From Fibrobacter sp. (GTDB taxonomy: Bacteria > Fibrobacterota > Fibrobacteria > Fibrobacterales > Fibrobacteraceae), in the NCBI GenBank assembly GCA_017642335.1, contig JAGCPF010000035.1, positions 62,001-126,000 on the forward strand: a stretch of 64,000 nucleotides of DNA. The letters are read 5' to 3'. Made by a program: the position numbers and the translations under genes. The notes beneath the pieces are model-generated. The model ran no database searches. It saw nothing but the letters and a program-made list of their open reading frames with translations, and was not told where the DNA came from. Shown in pieces: positions 41,661-49,225 of this stretch; the first letter of the stretch is position 1; every line of letters begins with the position of its first letter.

Positions 41661-41689
41661 TGTTGCAAAAAACATAGGATTACTTCAAA

Positions 41690-42217
41690 ATGAAAAAGAA
41701 AAATTCAGATAAATACGTTGTAAGGGATATATTCCTTGATGAATTTTCTTTTTTAATTGAGCAATACGATTTTTCTCTGATAAAAAAAGAAGTTGATTCC
41801 TGGTTTACAAAGGTAAAGTACGCAAACAAATGCTGTGTTATCACTCTATATTATGAAGTTAAAGATTTTGATTTCAATGTTATAATTTCACAACTTGTCG
41901 ATGGAAAGGAGGTGCACCATTCTGGTTCTTTTTTTATTCACGAGGATGATGCTTTTTACGAGCATTCATTACATGATGTGGTTGACCTGTTATCGCCAGA
42001 AGACCGTGCGTGCTATGATGAAAAGAAAGGTTTGCGAAACTATATCGCAAAACTTGCTAGCAATTTGAAAAAATTCGGTCCACCTTTTTTTAGCGGAGAC
42101 TTTAGTCTTTTTCCTTCATTGGACAAGATTGTTATTGCTAGAGTCATGGAATGGAATAAAGAGTGGGGCTATACTTCGGAAAATATTCCACAGGGTTTGA
42201 TAAAAGACGATGAATAA
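41690..42217 (+). CDS. putative cytoplasmic immunity protein
   Basis: 175 residues, no signal peptide, acidic with many aromatic residues: LIEQYDFSLIKKEVDSWF, KCCVITLYYEVKDFDFNV, LASNLKKFGPPFFSGDFS. The layout (a 'tyrosine-rich beta sheet then helix and L-x-K-x-G-x-x-x-x-x-GDFS') is like several uncharacterised immunity families that sit downstream of polymorphic toxins. It overlaps the next gene by 8 bases. No toxin gene is next to it. Confidence 0.5.
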   Translation: MKKKNSDKYVVRDIFLDEFSFLIEQYDFSLIKKEVDSWFTKVKYANKCCVITLYYEVKDFDFNVIISQLVDGKEVHHSGSFFIHEDDAFYEHSLHDVVDLLSPEDRACYDEKKGLRNYIAKLASNLKKFGPPFFSGDFSLFPSLDKIVIARVMEWNKEWGYTSENIPQGLIKDDE

Positions 42218-42557
42218 AAACGATTATGCTGCGACAAGAATCTTTTTAAAGGGCCTCTCGATTGTTGCCCTTCTGGGATCTTTTCTAGGTTCTTTCGTAC
42301 TTACTTGCTTAGCGCTGTTGGCTCCATTACGCCCGTATACGGAAGCAGAAATAGAAACAATAGTAGATGATGATTGTGTTGCTTTTATTGGTGTAGCATG
42401 TTGTTTCAGTCTTTTCTTATTGGCCATATCATTGATAATTCTAAAATTTGGAAAATTTGATTTTTCAAGAAAGCTGCCTACGAAGATTGTTTATATGTTC
42501 TGGATTGTGGTTACTATGGCAAGATTGTTTTATGTAATCCCTTATTTTCACGGTTAG
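42210..42557 (+). CDS. small membrane protein, three helices
   Basis: 115 residues. Hydrophobic segments near 15-38 (GLSIVALLGSFLGSFVLTC), 60-80 (FIGVACCFSLFLLAISLII) and 92-110. It overlaps the preceding gene by 8 bases. Possibly a membrane immunity protein; unassigned. Confidence 0.5.
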   Translation: MNKNDYAATRIFLKGLSIVALLGSFLGSFVLTCLALLAPLRPYTEAEIETIVDDDCVAFIGVACCFSLFLLAISLIILKFGKFDFSRKLPTKIVYMFWIVVTMARLFYVIPYFHG

Positions 42558-42579
42558 TTTTGTGTTTGCCAAAATCCTT

Positions 42580-43464
42580 ATGAAATTAATTACATGCAAA
42601 ATAACTGTTGTCATGACGATTTTGGCATTCGTCTGTTATGCATATTCAGATGATGACGCTTGGGATGAAATGTTTCCTGTTTATGTGAATATCACAAAAA
42701 AGTATATGAACGTTGGTGCCATGGGCGGTCATTTGCCAGATGTTTTCTATACAATGCAATTGGACCGTTACGGCTCCCGCTACGTTTCTCTTGATAAGGA
42801 AAACGAGGGCGATCCCGGTCGCATCGTGTGGGCCTTGTACACTGAAAAGAACGGCATGTTGGACAGCGCGATTGTAGATGAAAAAGGCAAATTGTACAAA
42901 TCGGTTGGCGGTGGCGCAGACGGCAGGATTCCGCCCCCGTTAAAAGAAAATCTAAAATACAGCGATTCGGAAAATGTTGTTGTCGCCCCCTTGTCTGCTT
43001 TTGACGAAATCGCTGTTGATTTGAAGAGCCTCGATGGGAATGGTTGTCCATTGTGCGAGCGAGGCAAAATTACTTTTGTCTTGGAACTCGATAGTGATAG
43101 AAAATGTTTTATTCGACGCCTTCAGTCCTATGAGCCTTTATTTCAACTGGCTCGCAAGGCCGGATTCTCAGTCATTAATTTTGCTTTACTTTGCAGCGAA
43201 TTCTCTTGTGGTGATTTGTCACTTTTTCTAGAGATGTTTGAAACAGTCGGTCTGGAGCCGCCCCCACCTCCCCAAAAGAGAAAACTTTTCCAACCGTCCA
43301 GCAACGGCGGCAATGTATTAAGACTTTTGAAACAAAATGTCCCGCCCAAGTTGAACTCGGACGTTTTAGGCAAAAAGAATATCGACAAAGATATTGATAA
43401 AGTCCTAAAGGATATTACGAAAATTCTTGTAACTAAGGAGAAGCGCAAAAAACAAAAAAAATAA
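42580..43464 (+). CDS. exported protein of unknown function
   Basis: 294 residues from the ATG at 42580 (a GTG at 42562 is in frame). Signal peptide KITVVMTILAFVCYAYS. The mature protein contains YTMQLDRYGSRYVSLDKENE, a Gly-rich turn, a Cys pair (CPLCERGK), a Pro-rich stretch (EPPPPPQKRK) and a very basic end (KDITKILVTKEKRKKQKK). Middle DNA is more GC-rich than the flanks. Family not recognised. Confidence 0.5.
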   Translation: MKLITCKITVVMTILAFVCYAYSDDDAWDEMFPVYVNITKKYMNVGAMGGHLPDVFYTMQLDRYGSRYVSLDKENEGDPGRIVWALYTEKNGMLDSAIVDEKGKLYKSVGGGADGRIPPPLKENLKYSDSENVVVAPLSAFDEIAVDLKSLDGNGCPLCERGKITFVLELDSDRKCFIRRLQSYEPLFQLARKAGFSVINFALLCSEFSCGDLSLFLEMFETVGLEPPPPPQKRKLFQPSSNGGNVLRLLKQNVPPKLNSDVLGKKNIDKDIDKVLKDITKILVTKEKRKKQKK

Positions 43465-43472
43465 GCCCCTTT

Positions 43473-43528
43473 ACCCCCGCCATGTCATACGAATGGACGA
43501 ATTATACTATTGTTATTTCTAATAAGCG
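43473..43528. repeat. 55-bp direct repeat, copy 2
   Basis: Partner of 41606-41660. The differences between the copies are mostly silent or conservative if read as MSYE...TIVISN-K/R-R. Confidence 0.55.
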
Positions 43529-43566
43529 ACTTAATTCATCTACACCCACACCTTCTGCCTACAACT

Positions 43567-44037
43567 ATGAAAAGACCCAAAATAGGTGATATAATTGAAA
43601 TACCAACTCGGTCTGGTTTTGCTTATGCTCAATTTACACACAAGCATAATCTGTATGGAGCTTTGTTGCGAGTTTACAATACAATTTATCAGACAAAACA
43701 GGCGCTAGATGCTATTCAATCAGTTGTCAATACGTTGAAACCTGATTTTTCTACTTTTTTCCCATTGGGCGCTGCCGTGAACAGAAATATCGTATCTGTG
43801 GTAGGAAATGTGCCAATTCCAGAAAAACAAAAGCCTTTCCCACTATTTAGAAATGGAGAAGTAGACCCAAAAACGAAGAAGGTTGAAACTTGGTGGCTTT
43901 GGGATGGCGTGAATGAATGGCCTATTGGCAAGTTGACTAAAGAACAAAAACATTTGCCTTTTAATGAGGTTTGGAATGATACACTTTTGGTGGAACGGAT
44001 TGAATCTGGATGGACTCCTGAAACGGATCAGACATAA
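43567..44037 (+). CDS. Imm26-like immunity protein
   Basis: 156 residues from the ATG at 43567; the frame opens at 43510 but that part follows the direct repeat. It starts KRPKIGDIIEIPTRSGFAYA, the pattern of immunity family Imm26 (GDI-x-EIP-x-x-x-G-x-x-Y-A near the N-terminus). A WWLWDGVNEWPIGKLT segment follows. Cytoplasmic. No cognate toxin lies within 5 kb upstream, so it may be an orphan immunity gene kept after loss of its toxin. Family call is from motif memory. Confidence 0.6.
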   Translation: MKRPKIGDIIEIPTRSGFAYAQFTHKHNLYGALLRVYNTIYQTKQALDAIQSVVNTLKPDFSTFFPLGAAVNRNIVSVVGNVPIPEKQKPFPLFRNGEVDPKTKKVETWWLWDGVNEWPIGKLTKEQKHLPFNEVWNDTLLVERIESGWTPETDQT

Positions 44038-44039
44038 GT

Positions 44040-44501
44040 ATGATTTTGAAAGAACTAAAATGCTTCTTTACCGAAGCGACAAAAAGCATGGGCTTTGAAT
44101 CGAAATTCGGATGTCTTGTAAAGACGACGAATGAAGTCATTGTCGTTCTTTCGTTTCAAAAATCATGCTATTCTTCTCTGGTGTATTTAAATATCAAGCT
44201 ATTTATTCAAGGCATCTTTGGAAAGAATTACCAAATTTCTCGGGATATGGTCAATAACGATGTGGGCGATGTCTTTCGGCGGGCGCCCAAAGATTATGAT
44301 GAAATCTTCGATCTGAGTTCCAACTTACCTGACAATATTCGAATCGAGCATTTGAAAAGGTTTGTCGATGATTTTTTAAGTGGATTTGTTCAACAGGCTT
44401 CAACAGCAAAAGGCATAACTTTATTGGTAGAACAGGGGGACGTATTTTTGCTCCCTGCGGTTAAAAACGCTCTATCGCTAAAGAACGGAGAAATAATTTG
44501 A
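44040..44501 (+). CDS. DUF4304-like protein
   Basis: 153 residues beginning LKELKCFFTEATKSMGFES, then VVLSFQKSCYSSLVYLNIKLF. The 'helix - GF - phenylalanine strand - QKS - Y-x-N-x-x-x-F' order is that of DUF4304, small cytoplasmic proteins frequent in immunity arrays. It starts two bases after the Imm26-like gene. The next gene overlaps by four bases (TTGA). Confidence 0.6.
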   Translation: MILKELKCFFTEATKSMGFESKFGCLVKTTNEVIVVLSFQKSCYSSLVYLNIKLFIQGIFGKNYQISRDMVNNDVGDVFRRAPKDYDEIFDLSSNLPDNIRIEHLKRFVDDFLSGFVQQASTAKGITLLVEQGDVFLLPAVKNALSLKNGEII

Positions 44502-45463
44502 GTATAATATTGAAGAAAATTTTGTTGTTTGGGTTGCTTTTGGCGTTATTTGCTCTTGTCCAAATGATTTTGGGTAATTTATTTCCTCTAGAACGACCTG
44601 ATTTGTCTTGGGGTTTGACTGCCAAGTATCATTTCATTATTTATTGCGTCATCATCGGCATATACTGTTTATTGTTCCCGATATCGATAGGCCTTTACGC
44701 AGCACTCTTCTTTCAAACGATTAGTTTCTACTTCTTTTTTTCATCGACTCATCCGTTAAGATCAATCGAAATGAACGTAGTCGCGTATTTGTGCATCATA
44801 GTACCTTACATCATACAAAAAAACTTGGATATCTATAAACTTCTTCCGTCATTAAAGAAAAGAAGCTGTGAAGAATGGGCGAAAAATCTCTGCATAAAGG
44901 CTCTTGAGACTATGCCTGATGAGTATTCTGTGTATGTAGAGGAATTGAAAGCTGGAATTATATGGCGAGTCATACCGGATTTGCGTTCAAGCCCATATCG
45001 CTACAATTTCTTTTTTGACACATCCGTGAGTGAAAAGTATGAGCTTAGTTCTGAGCCCTACTTTTATCTAGAAGGATTCGTCCTCAATAATGCGAATGTT
45101 TCAAATGTTGCTTTGTCGATTGTTTGTGCAAGAGGGTTGATTGCCGGATTCTCTTTATCAGTGAAAGAAAAAATTGATATTACTGATTTGCAAGTTGATG
45201 TCAAGAATGTTCAAAAAAAACTAATTGTCGAACAATTGCCGAAAGCATTTCGAAAAGCGTTTCACGAAATTCATAGCAAATATCCCCAAATCAACATAAG
45301 TGAAATTTATGAAGTAAAGCTAGACGGCAGGTGTATTTATCATTTGCTTGATATAGGAGACGGAGATTTTGTCGGTTATGAAATGTCAAATGGCTTTGTT
45401 AAAGTTTGTCATGATGATTCAGAAATAATAAGCAACATAGCAGATTTAGATGAGTTTTTTTAA
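44498..45463 (+). CDS. membrane protein of unknown function
   Basis: 321 residues with TTG start overlapping the previous stop. Four hydrophobic segments in residues 5-115 (ILLFGLLLALFALVQMILG; FIIYCVIIGIYCLLFPISIG), then a soluble C-terminal domain (SEPYFYLEGFVLNNANVSN, GRCIYHLLDIGDGDF). Looks like a membrane-anchored immunity protein; unassigned. Confidence 0.5.
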   Translation: MSIILKKILLFGLLLALFALVQMILGNLFPLERPDLSWGLTAKYHFIIYCVIIGIYCLLFPISIGLYAALFFQTISFYFFFSSTHPLRSIEMNVVAYLCIIVPYIIQKNLDIYKLLPSLKKRSCEEWAKNLCIKALETMPDEYSVYVEELKAGIIWRVIPDLRSSPYRYNFFFDTSVSEKYELSSEPYFYLEGFVLNNANVSNVALSIVCARGLIAGFSLSVKEKIDITDLQVDVKNVQKKLIVEQLPKAFRKAFHEIHSKYPQINISEIYEVKLDGRCIYHLLDIGDGDFVGYEMSNGFVKVCHDDSEIISNIADLDEFF

Positions 45464-45464
45464 G

Positions 45465-45848
45465 ATGACTAAGCTATCCAAAATCCTTCTTCTGCTTGCG
45501 CCGTTGTGCCTTGTCGTGCTGTTTGGGTGTACGCATGAAGAAGACTATGTAGGAACGTATAAGAGCAAGCATAAATATGGAGAGGAAACGGTTACGCTTT
45601 ATCCAGACCACTCTTTTTTGCAGATATTTGCGGATAGCAATGGCGTTGATTCAAATGAGGGTAGATGGCGAACCGAATCAAATAGGTTTGTTCTTGATGG
45701 TTGGATAATGTTTAAAGCCCCAATTCAGGATGAAGATATTAAGCTTCGACTGGAGGAAGGAAAAAAGAGATTTGTTTTTACTGATGTAATAAACAACTGC
45801 ATTATTATTCAGGAAGACCTTCCTGAATTCAACCCCTGTAAAGAATAA
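45465..45848 (+). CDS. small lipoprotein using the shared signal segment
   Basis: 127 residues from the ATG at 45465. The signal KILLLLAPLCLVVLFGC ends in a clear lipobox. The mature part is a small beta-barrel-like domain: YVGTYKSKHKYGEETVTLYP, DSNEGRWRTESNRFVLDGW, a lipocalin-like 'EGRW' strand order. The DNA of the signal segment is nearly the same as in two non-homologous neighbours. Confidence 0.6.
   Translation: MTKLSKILLLLAPLCLVVLFGCTHEEDYVGTYKSKHKYGEETVTLYPDHSFLQIFADSNGVDSNEGRWRTESNRFVLDGWIMFKAPIQDEDIKLRLEEGKKRFVFTDVINNCIIIQEDLPEFNPCKE
45481..45523 (+). repeat. shared signal-segment DNA, copy 2
   Basis: Identical over 43 bases to 46804-46846 and one base different from 40064-40106. 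Confidence 0.75.
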
Positions 45849-45942
45849 TCCTGTATCAACAACATGCTTCGCATTTCATAAAAAAAGCACCTTTAAACGC
45901 TGGTAACAATATGCAACAAAAGCCATAGATAGGTAGGAAGAA

Positions 45943-46581
45943 ATGAAAAAATATTTTGCCTTAGGCATGGTCGTCATCTTTTTATTGGGTTTCTTTTTAG
46001 GGCGAGAAACAAGCTCTAATTCTCCAAGTCCTTCCATCCAGGCTCCTTTAACAAAGCCGCCCGAAGCAACGATAAACAAAACAGATTCCGTTCAAACAAA
46101 AACGGATGTCCAGTGTTTCGTCGAAGCCTTGATTATTTCGATTTATCCGAACACAGCCCTTCGCTTGAATAATTGCAAAGCAGCCCACGTTGATGTCTTG
46201 GAAAACGGTTTCAAGAAATTGGCGGCCAAAGATAATGGCAAAGATGTTTTAGCAGCATTAAAGAATTATTTGGATTCAGATGTAGATTTGGGCGATTTTG
46301 TCTTTTTTATCAATTTGCTGAAATACCAATTGTCACTTGATAATAGAACAATAGGAGGAGGTTCCAAGAATTGGATTCTATATCCTTATAATCTATTGAA
46401 TCCCTATGCATCTTTATATCCAGAAGCATATTATTATTCCGCCCTTGGCAATCTTTATGGATACAAACCATCAAAAATTGATTGTGAAACTGCATTAGAA
46501 TTTTACAATGAATATCGCAAGATGGGCGGAAATATTGAAATTAAATTTGAAGACATCTGTAAGGATTTTGATCAAGAATGA
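45943..46581 (+). CDS. membrane-anchored protein of unknown function
   Basis: 212 residues. An uncleaved anchor or signal peptide (FALGMVVIFLLGFFLGRE) is followed by a Ser/Pro/Thr linker and an all-helical domain with paired Cys (QCFVEAL, LNNCKAA, KIDCETALEFY, FEDICKDF). Overlaps the next gene by four bases. Unassigned. Confidence 0.5.
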   Translation: MKKYFALGMVVIFLLGFFLGRETSSNSPSPSIQAPLTKPPEATINKTDSVQTKTDVQCFVEALIISIYPNTALRLNNCKAAHVDVLENGFKKLAAKDNGKDVLAALKNYLDSDVDLGDFVFFINLLKYQLSLDNRTIGGGSKNWILYPYNLLNPYASLYPEAYYYSALGNLYGYKPSKIDCETALEFYNEYRKMGGNIEIKFEDICKDFDQE

Positions 46582-47813
46582 CCCTATACAAAGGCATGAC
46601 AGTAAACGAGCGCCTGTTTTTAAGCGGACGGATGGATGAATTTGACGCACTGGTTCGTGCCAAAGATGTCAATGGGTTAAAAGTTCTTCTTAAAGATGTT
46701 GAAATTACTGACGAATCGTCAATGCGTGCGATAATTGAATCGCTCGGCTTGGAATATATGCCCCGCCAAAAAGAAACTCGCCATGCTAAACGGAAATGGA
46801 TTAAAATCCTTCTTCTGCTTGCGCCGTTGTGCCTTGTCGTGCTGTTGGCAACTCTGTCTAATTGCCTATCCAATTTTTGGATGATTTTGAAAGATCCGAA
46901 TTACATCATTCCCAAAGAATCGAACATCTTCCAATTCGAAGTGAACCAGATGAACGAGGGCTCGGGTGACTGGTGGATATATGGTCAGGACAAAAAAAAC
47001 TACTACTTCTTTTACGGTCTTGAATCGTTGCCTTACATAACATTTTCAAAAAATGATGCTCATGCATGTAGCGACTTCGACAAGTTGAACATTAATACAT
47101 GGTGCGGCAAATTTGCTGAACAAATCAAAGTCAGGGATACGACCGTGACCTACGCAGAACTTCTAGACGATGGATGCGGGGTTCTGCTCTATCGTTCGAA
47201 TTATCCGGATTTGCTATTCTTTGTCAGATTATCAGATTCGTCTTTATATGAAGTGGATAGCATTGTAGATTTCTATGAAGACTTTACGGTTTATCAATCA
47301 GAAACGGATTTCAAAAAAAACAGACGAGATGTATTGAAAAAAATGTATGAAGACATAATGGGATATCAATCAGAAACGGATTCGAAAAAAATGGACGACG
47401 GAGACCGGCTTAGAAAAATGATTGATTATGGAATGATTGTAGATCCTATAATGAATCGCTTTGCGGGGGAATTATTTATTGTTGATGATGATGGTATTTA
47501 TGAATTATCGTTGTCTAGACGAACATTCAAAAGAGTAATTCACTATCACATGGCCTTAGATATATTTGAAACTTGTAGCGACAGTATGATTTGGAGGCTT
47601 CCAAATCCACAAAAAAGTATTTCCTCATCAGCTATTAGAGTATCTTTCCAAGACAGTAGCTTTTTTGAACTTACACCCAATGGAACTTTAAATATACAGG
47701 TTGTTGACAGCAATAGTTGCCTGAAAGTGAAAGGTGAATACAATCAAGTTCACTATGATTATGCGGAGGGCAAAAAATGCAATGCAAGGATTCCTTTGTG
47801 CGAGCCTTTCTAA
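46578..47813 (+). CDS. fusion: small cytoplasmic domain + membrane anchor + domain shared with 40009
   Basis: 411 residues. Residues 1-65 (MTVNERLFLSGRMDEFDAL, LLKDVEITDESSM) resemble a free-standing family of about 65 residues found in immunity arrays. A basic hinge (ETRHAKRKWIK) and the shared hydrophobic segment (KILLLLAPLCLVVLL) follow, then the exported domain. Its C-terminal 210 residues match those of the protein at 40009 (AELLDDGCGVLLYRSNYPD to CNARIPLCEPF), except for an internal duplication near residues 235-270 (YQSETDFKK and again YQSETDSKK). So the anchor sits mid-protein. Confidence 0.6.
   Translation: MTLYKGMTVNERLFLSGRMDEFDALVRAKDVNGLKVLLKDVEITDESSMRAIIESLGLEYMPRQKETRHAKRKWIKILLLLAPLCLVVLLATLSNCLSNFWMILKDPNYIIPKESNIFQFEVNQMNEGSGDWWIYGQDKKNYYFFYGLESLPYITFSKNDAHACSDFDKLNINTWCGKFAEQIKVRDTTVTYAELLDDGCGVLLYRSNYPDLLFFVRLSDSSLYEVDSIVDFYEDFTVYQSETDFKKNRRDVLKKMYEDIMGYQSETDSKKMDDGDRLRKMIDYGMIVDPIMNRFAGELFIVDDDGIYELSLSRRTFKRVIHYHMALDIFETCSDSMIWRLPNPQKSISSSAIRVSFQDSSFFELTPNGTLNIQVVDSNSCLKVKGEYNQVHYDYAEGKKCNARIPLCEPF
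46804..46846 (+). repeat. shared signal-segment DNA, copy 3
   Basis: Same 43 bases as 45481-45523. Similarity to copy 1 continues for about 18 more bases (GGCAACTMTGTCTAATTG). Confidence 0.75.
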
Positions 47814-47911
47814 TAGGGCGTAAATATGTTTGATTGGTTGTTTACGAAGCTATATAAAAATCTTGTGTAGGTACAGATTAAAGCAAAAGATTTATATTTA
47901 AGGTTGAATAA

Positions 47912-48517
47912 ATGAAAACCGAAGAAATTGTAAAATTACGGATTTGGTTTAGGTTCTTCATCGGAATCCTTTTAATTGGCTTTTTGTATTTGATGTTTTT
48001 TGATGACGCTTTTATGAAAGAGTTGTCGGAAGATTTTCTTGCTTCTTTAGTTCAATTTTTTCATACGAATAGCAGTTCCCGGCAAATTCAAACAGAATAT
48101 TGGTTTTCTTTTATTCGTTGGTTGCCTCAAGTTGCCTTTTGTTTGTTTTGTTCTTTTATGTTTGCCTCTTTATTTTCTTGTATGCTTTTTACGAAAGAAG
48201 GTTTTCAATGTGGTTTTAAATTTGGAACAAAGAAGTTTTGCTTTCCTAAACATCGTGTTGTTGCATGGTGTTATGAAATAATTCAGGTGGATGGTGTAAA
48301 TCCTTTTTATTCTATGCAGGTTATAAAAAATAGCCCCTTTAAATTACAATTCCTGTTTTGTGCAAACTTTTTGGATCTTATAATATTCATAGATGAAAAT
48401 GTTTCGTGTGGGAAAATGGATCCTGACGCTAGAGATAACTTTAGACGACTTGCTGACAAATACCGCAAATTAAAAAAGAGCCATAAAGTATTATATTGGA
48501 TATTAAATAACGTTTGA
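47912..48517 (+). CDS. membrane protein of unknown function
   Basis: 201 residues, two membrane segments (WFRFFIGILLIGFLYLMFF; QVAFCLFCSFMFASLFSCML) and a cytoplasmic C-terminus rich in Lys/Arg. AT-rich. No family recognised; position in the array suggests a membrane immunity protein. Confidence 0.5.
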   Translation: MKTEEIVKLRIWFRFFIGILLIGFLYLMFFDDAFMKELSEDFLASLVQFFHTNSSSRQIQTEYWFSFIRWLPQVAFCLFCSFMFASLFSCMLFTKEGFQCGFKFGTKKFCFPKHRVVAWCYEIIQVDGVNPFYSMQVIKNSPFKLQFLFCANFLDLIIFIDENVSCGKMDPDARDNFRRLADKYRKLKKSHKVLYWILNNV

Positions 48518-48553
48518 TTATGGCTTTCTTTAATATAAATGGAAATAGAATAA

Positions 48554-49057
48554 ATGCAAGTTGTGTGTAAGTCAAGTGTGGTAATATATATAACAATAGG
48601 AACTTTATTAGGTTTAGTTCTCTTTCCATTCCTTTATTTAATGATTGTTCCTCCGTTACCTATTTTTTCAATGCAACAGATAGGAATAGTTATTTTATGT
48701 ATTCTTATATTTTGTGTGTTTCTTTTTGGTTATTATCCGAATTACCGTCTAATTTTTGATGGTTCAGGAATAACGGTTTTAAGAAAGATTTGTTTTTTTT
48801 CTTTTGTTTTATATGAAAATAAAATTCATATATCTTGGAATGATGTAATGGATGTAGATTTGCCTTTTACTGTAGTAAAATTCGGACTTACATTTTATAC
48901 TATCGTAAATTCAAAACCCTTTTTCGTTCCATTATCTTGCGCGGTGACAAATGTAAAACCAGCTTTGGAATTTGCTGTTACGAAGTTGCCGCCCGAGAAA
49001 ATAACAGCTGCCGCCCGCATAAAATTGAAAAAGAAATATGGAATTGTTGTAGAGTGA
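48554..49057 (+). CDS. membrane protein with PH-like C-terminal domain
   Basis: 167 residues. Two helices (VIYITIGTLLGLVLFPFLYL; IGIVILCILIFCVFLFGYYP), then a domain with the strand order of bacterial PH-like proteins (NYRLIFDGSGITVLRK, HISWNDVMDVD, FVPLSCAVTN). The last gene of the array. Two hairpin terminators follow. Confidence 0.5.
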   Translation: MQVVCKSSVVIYITIGTLLGLVLFPFLYLMIVPPLPIFSMQQIGIVILCILIFCVFLFGYYPNYRLIFDGSGITVLRKICFFSFVLYENKIHISWNDVMDVDLPFTVVKFGLTFYTIVNSKPFFVPLSCAVTNVKPALEFAVTKLPPEKITAAARIKLKKKYGIVVE

Positions 49058-49113
49058 TTTTTTATAATCCTATATTAACATTATTGCCCTATCCAACAAA
49101 AAAACATCAAAAA

Positions 49114-49137
49114 ATGCCCCTAATTTTTTAGGGGCAT
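49114..49137. terminator. terminator hairpin at the right edge of the island
   Basis: ATGCCCCTAA-TTTT-TTAGGGGCAT, preceded by A-run; works in both directions. Confidence 0.75.
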
Positions 49138-49147
49138 CTAAATATTC

Positions 49148-49166
49148 GGCTCCGCGATGCGGAGCC
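49148..49166. terminator. second hairpin, ackA side
   Basis: GGCTCCGC-GAT-GCGGAGCC. Related to the hairpin at 27041-27070. On the minus strand it follows ackA. Confidence 0.6.
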
Positions 49167-49190
49167 TTTAATCTTTTGCAGGGCCAATGA

Positions 49191-49225
49191 GCTCACTGCT
49201 CATTGCTCATAGTTCATTGCTACTT
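49191..49225. repeat. GCTCATT heptamer run overlapping the end of ackA
   Basis: GCTCACT, GCTCATT, GCTCATA, GTTCATT, GCTACTT in register. The last unit covers the ackA stop codon. Reverse complement of the TGAGCAN family at 51215. Confidence 0.7.

Larger units (their letters stand above)
41194..41689. other. 496-bp gap with ATPase remnant, hairpin and direct repeat
   Basis: Contains the C-terminal fragment of a minus-strand ATPase (41264-41395), a bidirectional hairpin (41454-41481) and one copy of a 55-bp repeat (41606-41660). The frame 41440-41712 is open but crosses these elements and is not believed. Confidence 0.5.

Noticed and set aside
41440-41712. 90-residue ORF
   Set aside because: It runs through a hairpin, a gap and a repeat, has no ribosome site, and overlaps the start of the next gene.
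30155-49057. Prophage or integrative element
   Set aside because: No integrase, transposase, structural phage genes or clear attachment repeats were seen. The content fits an RHS/immunity island instead.
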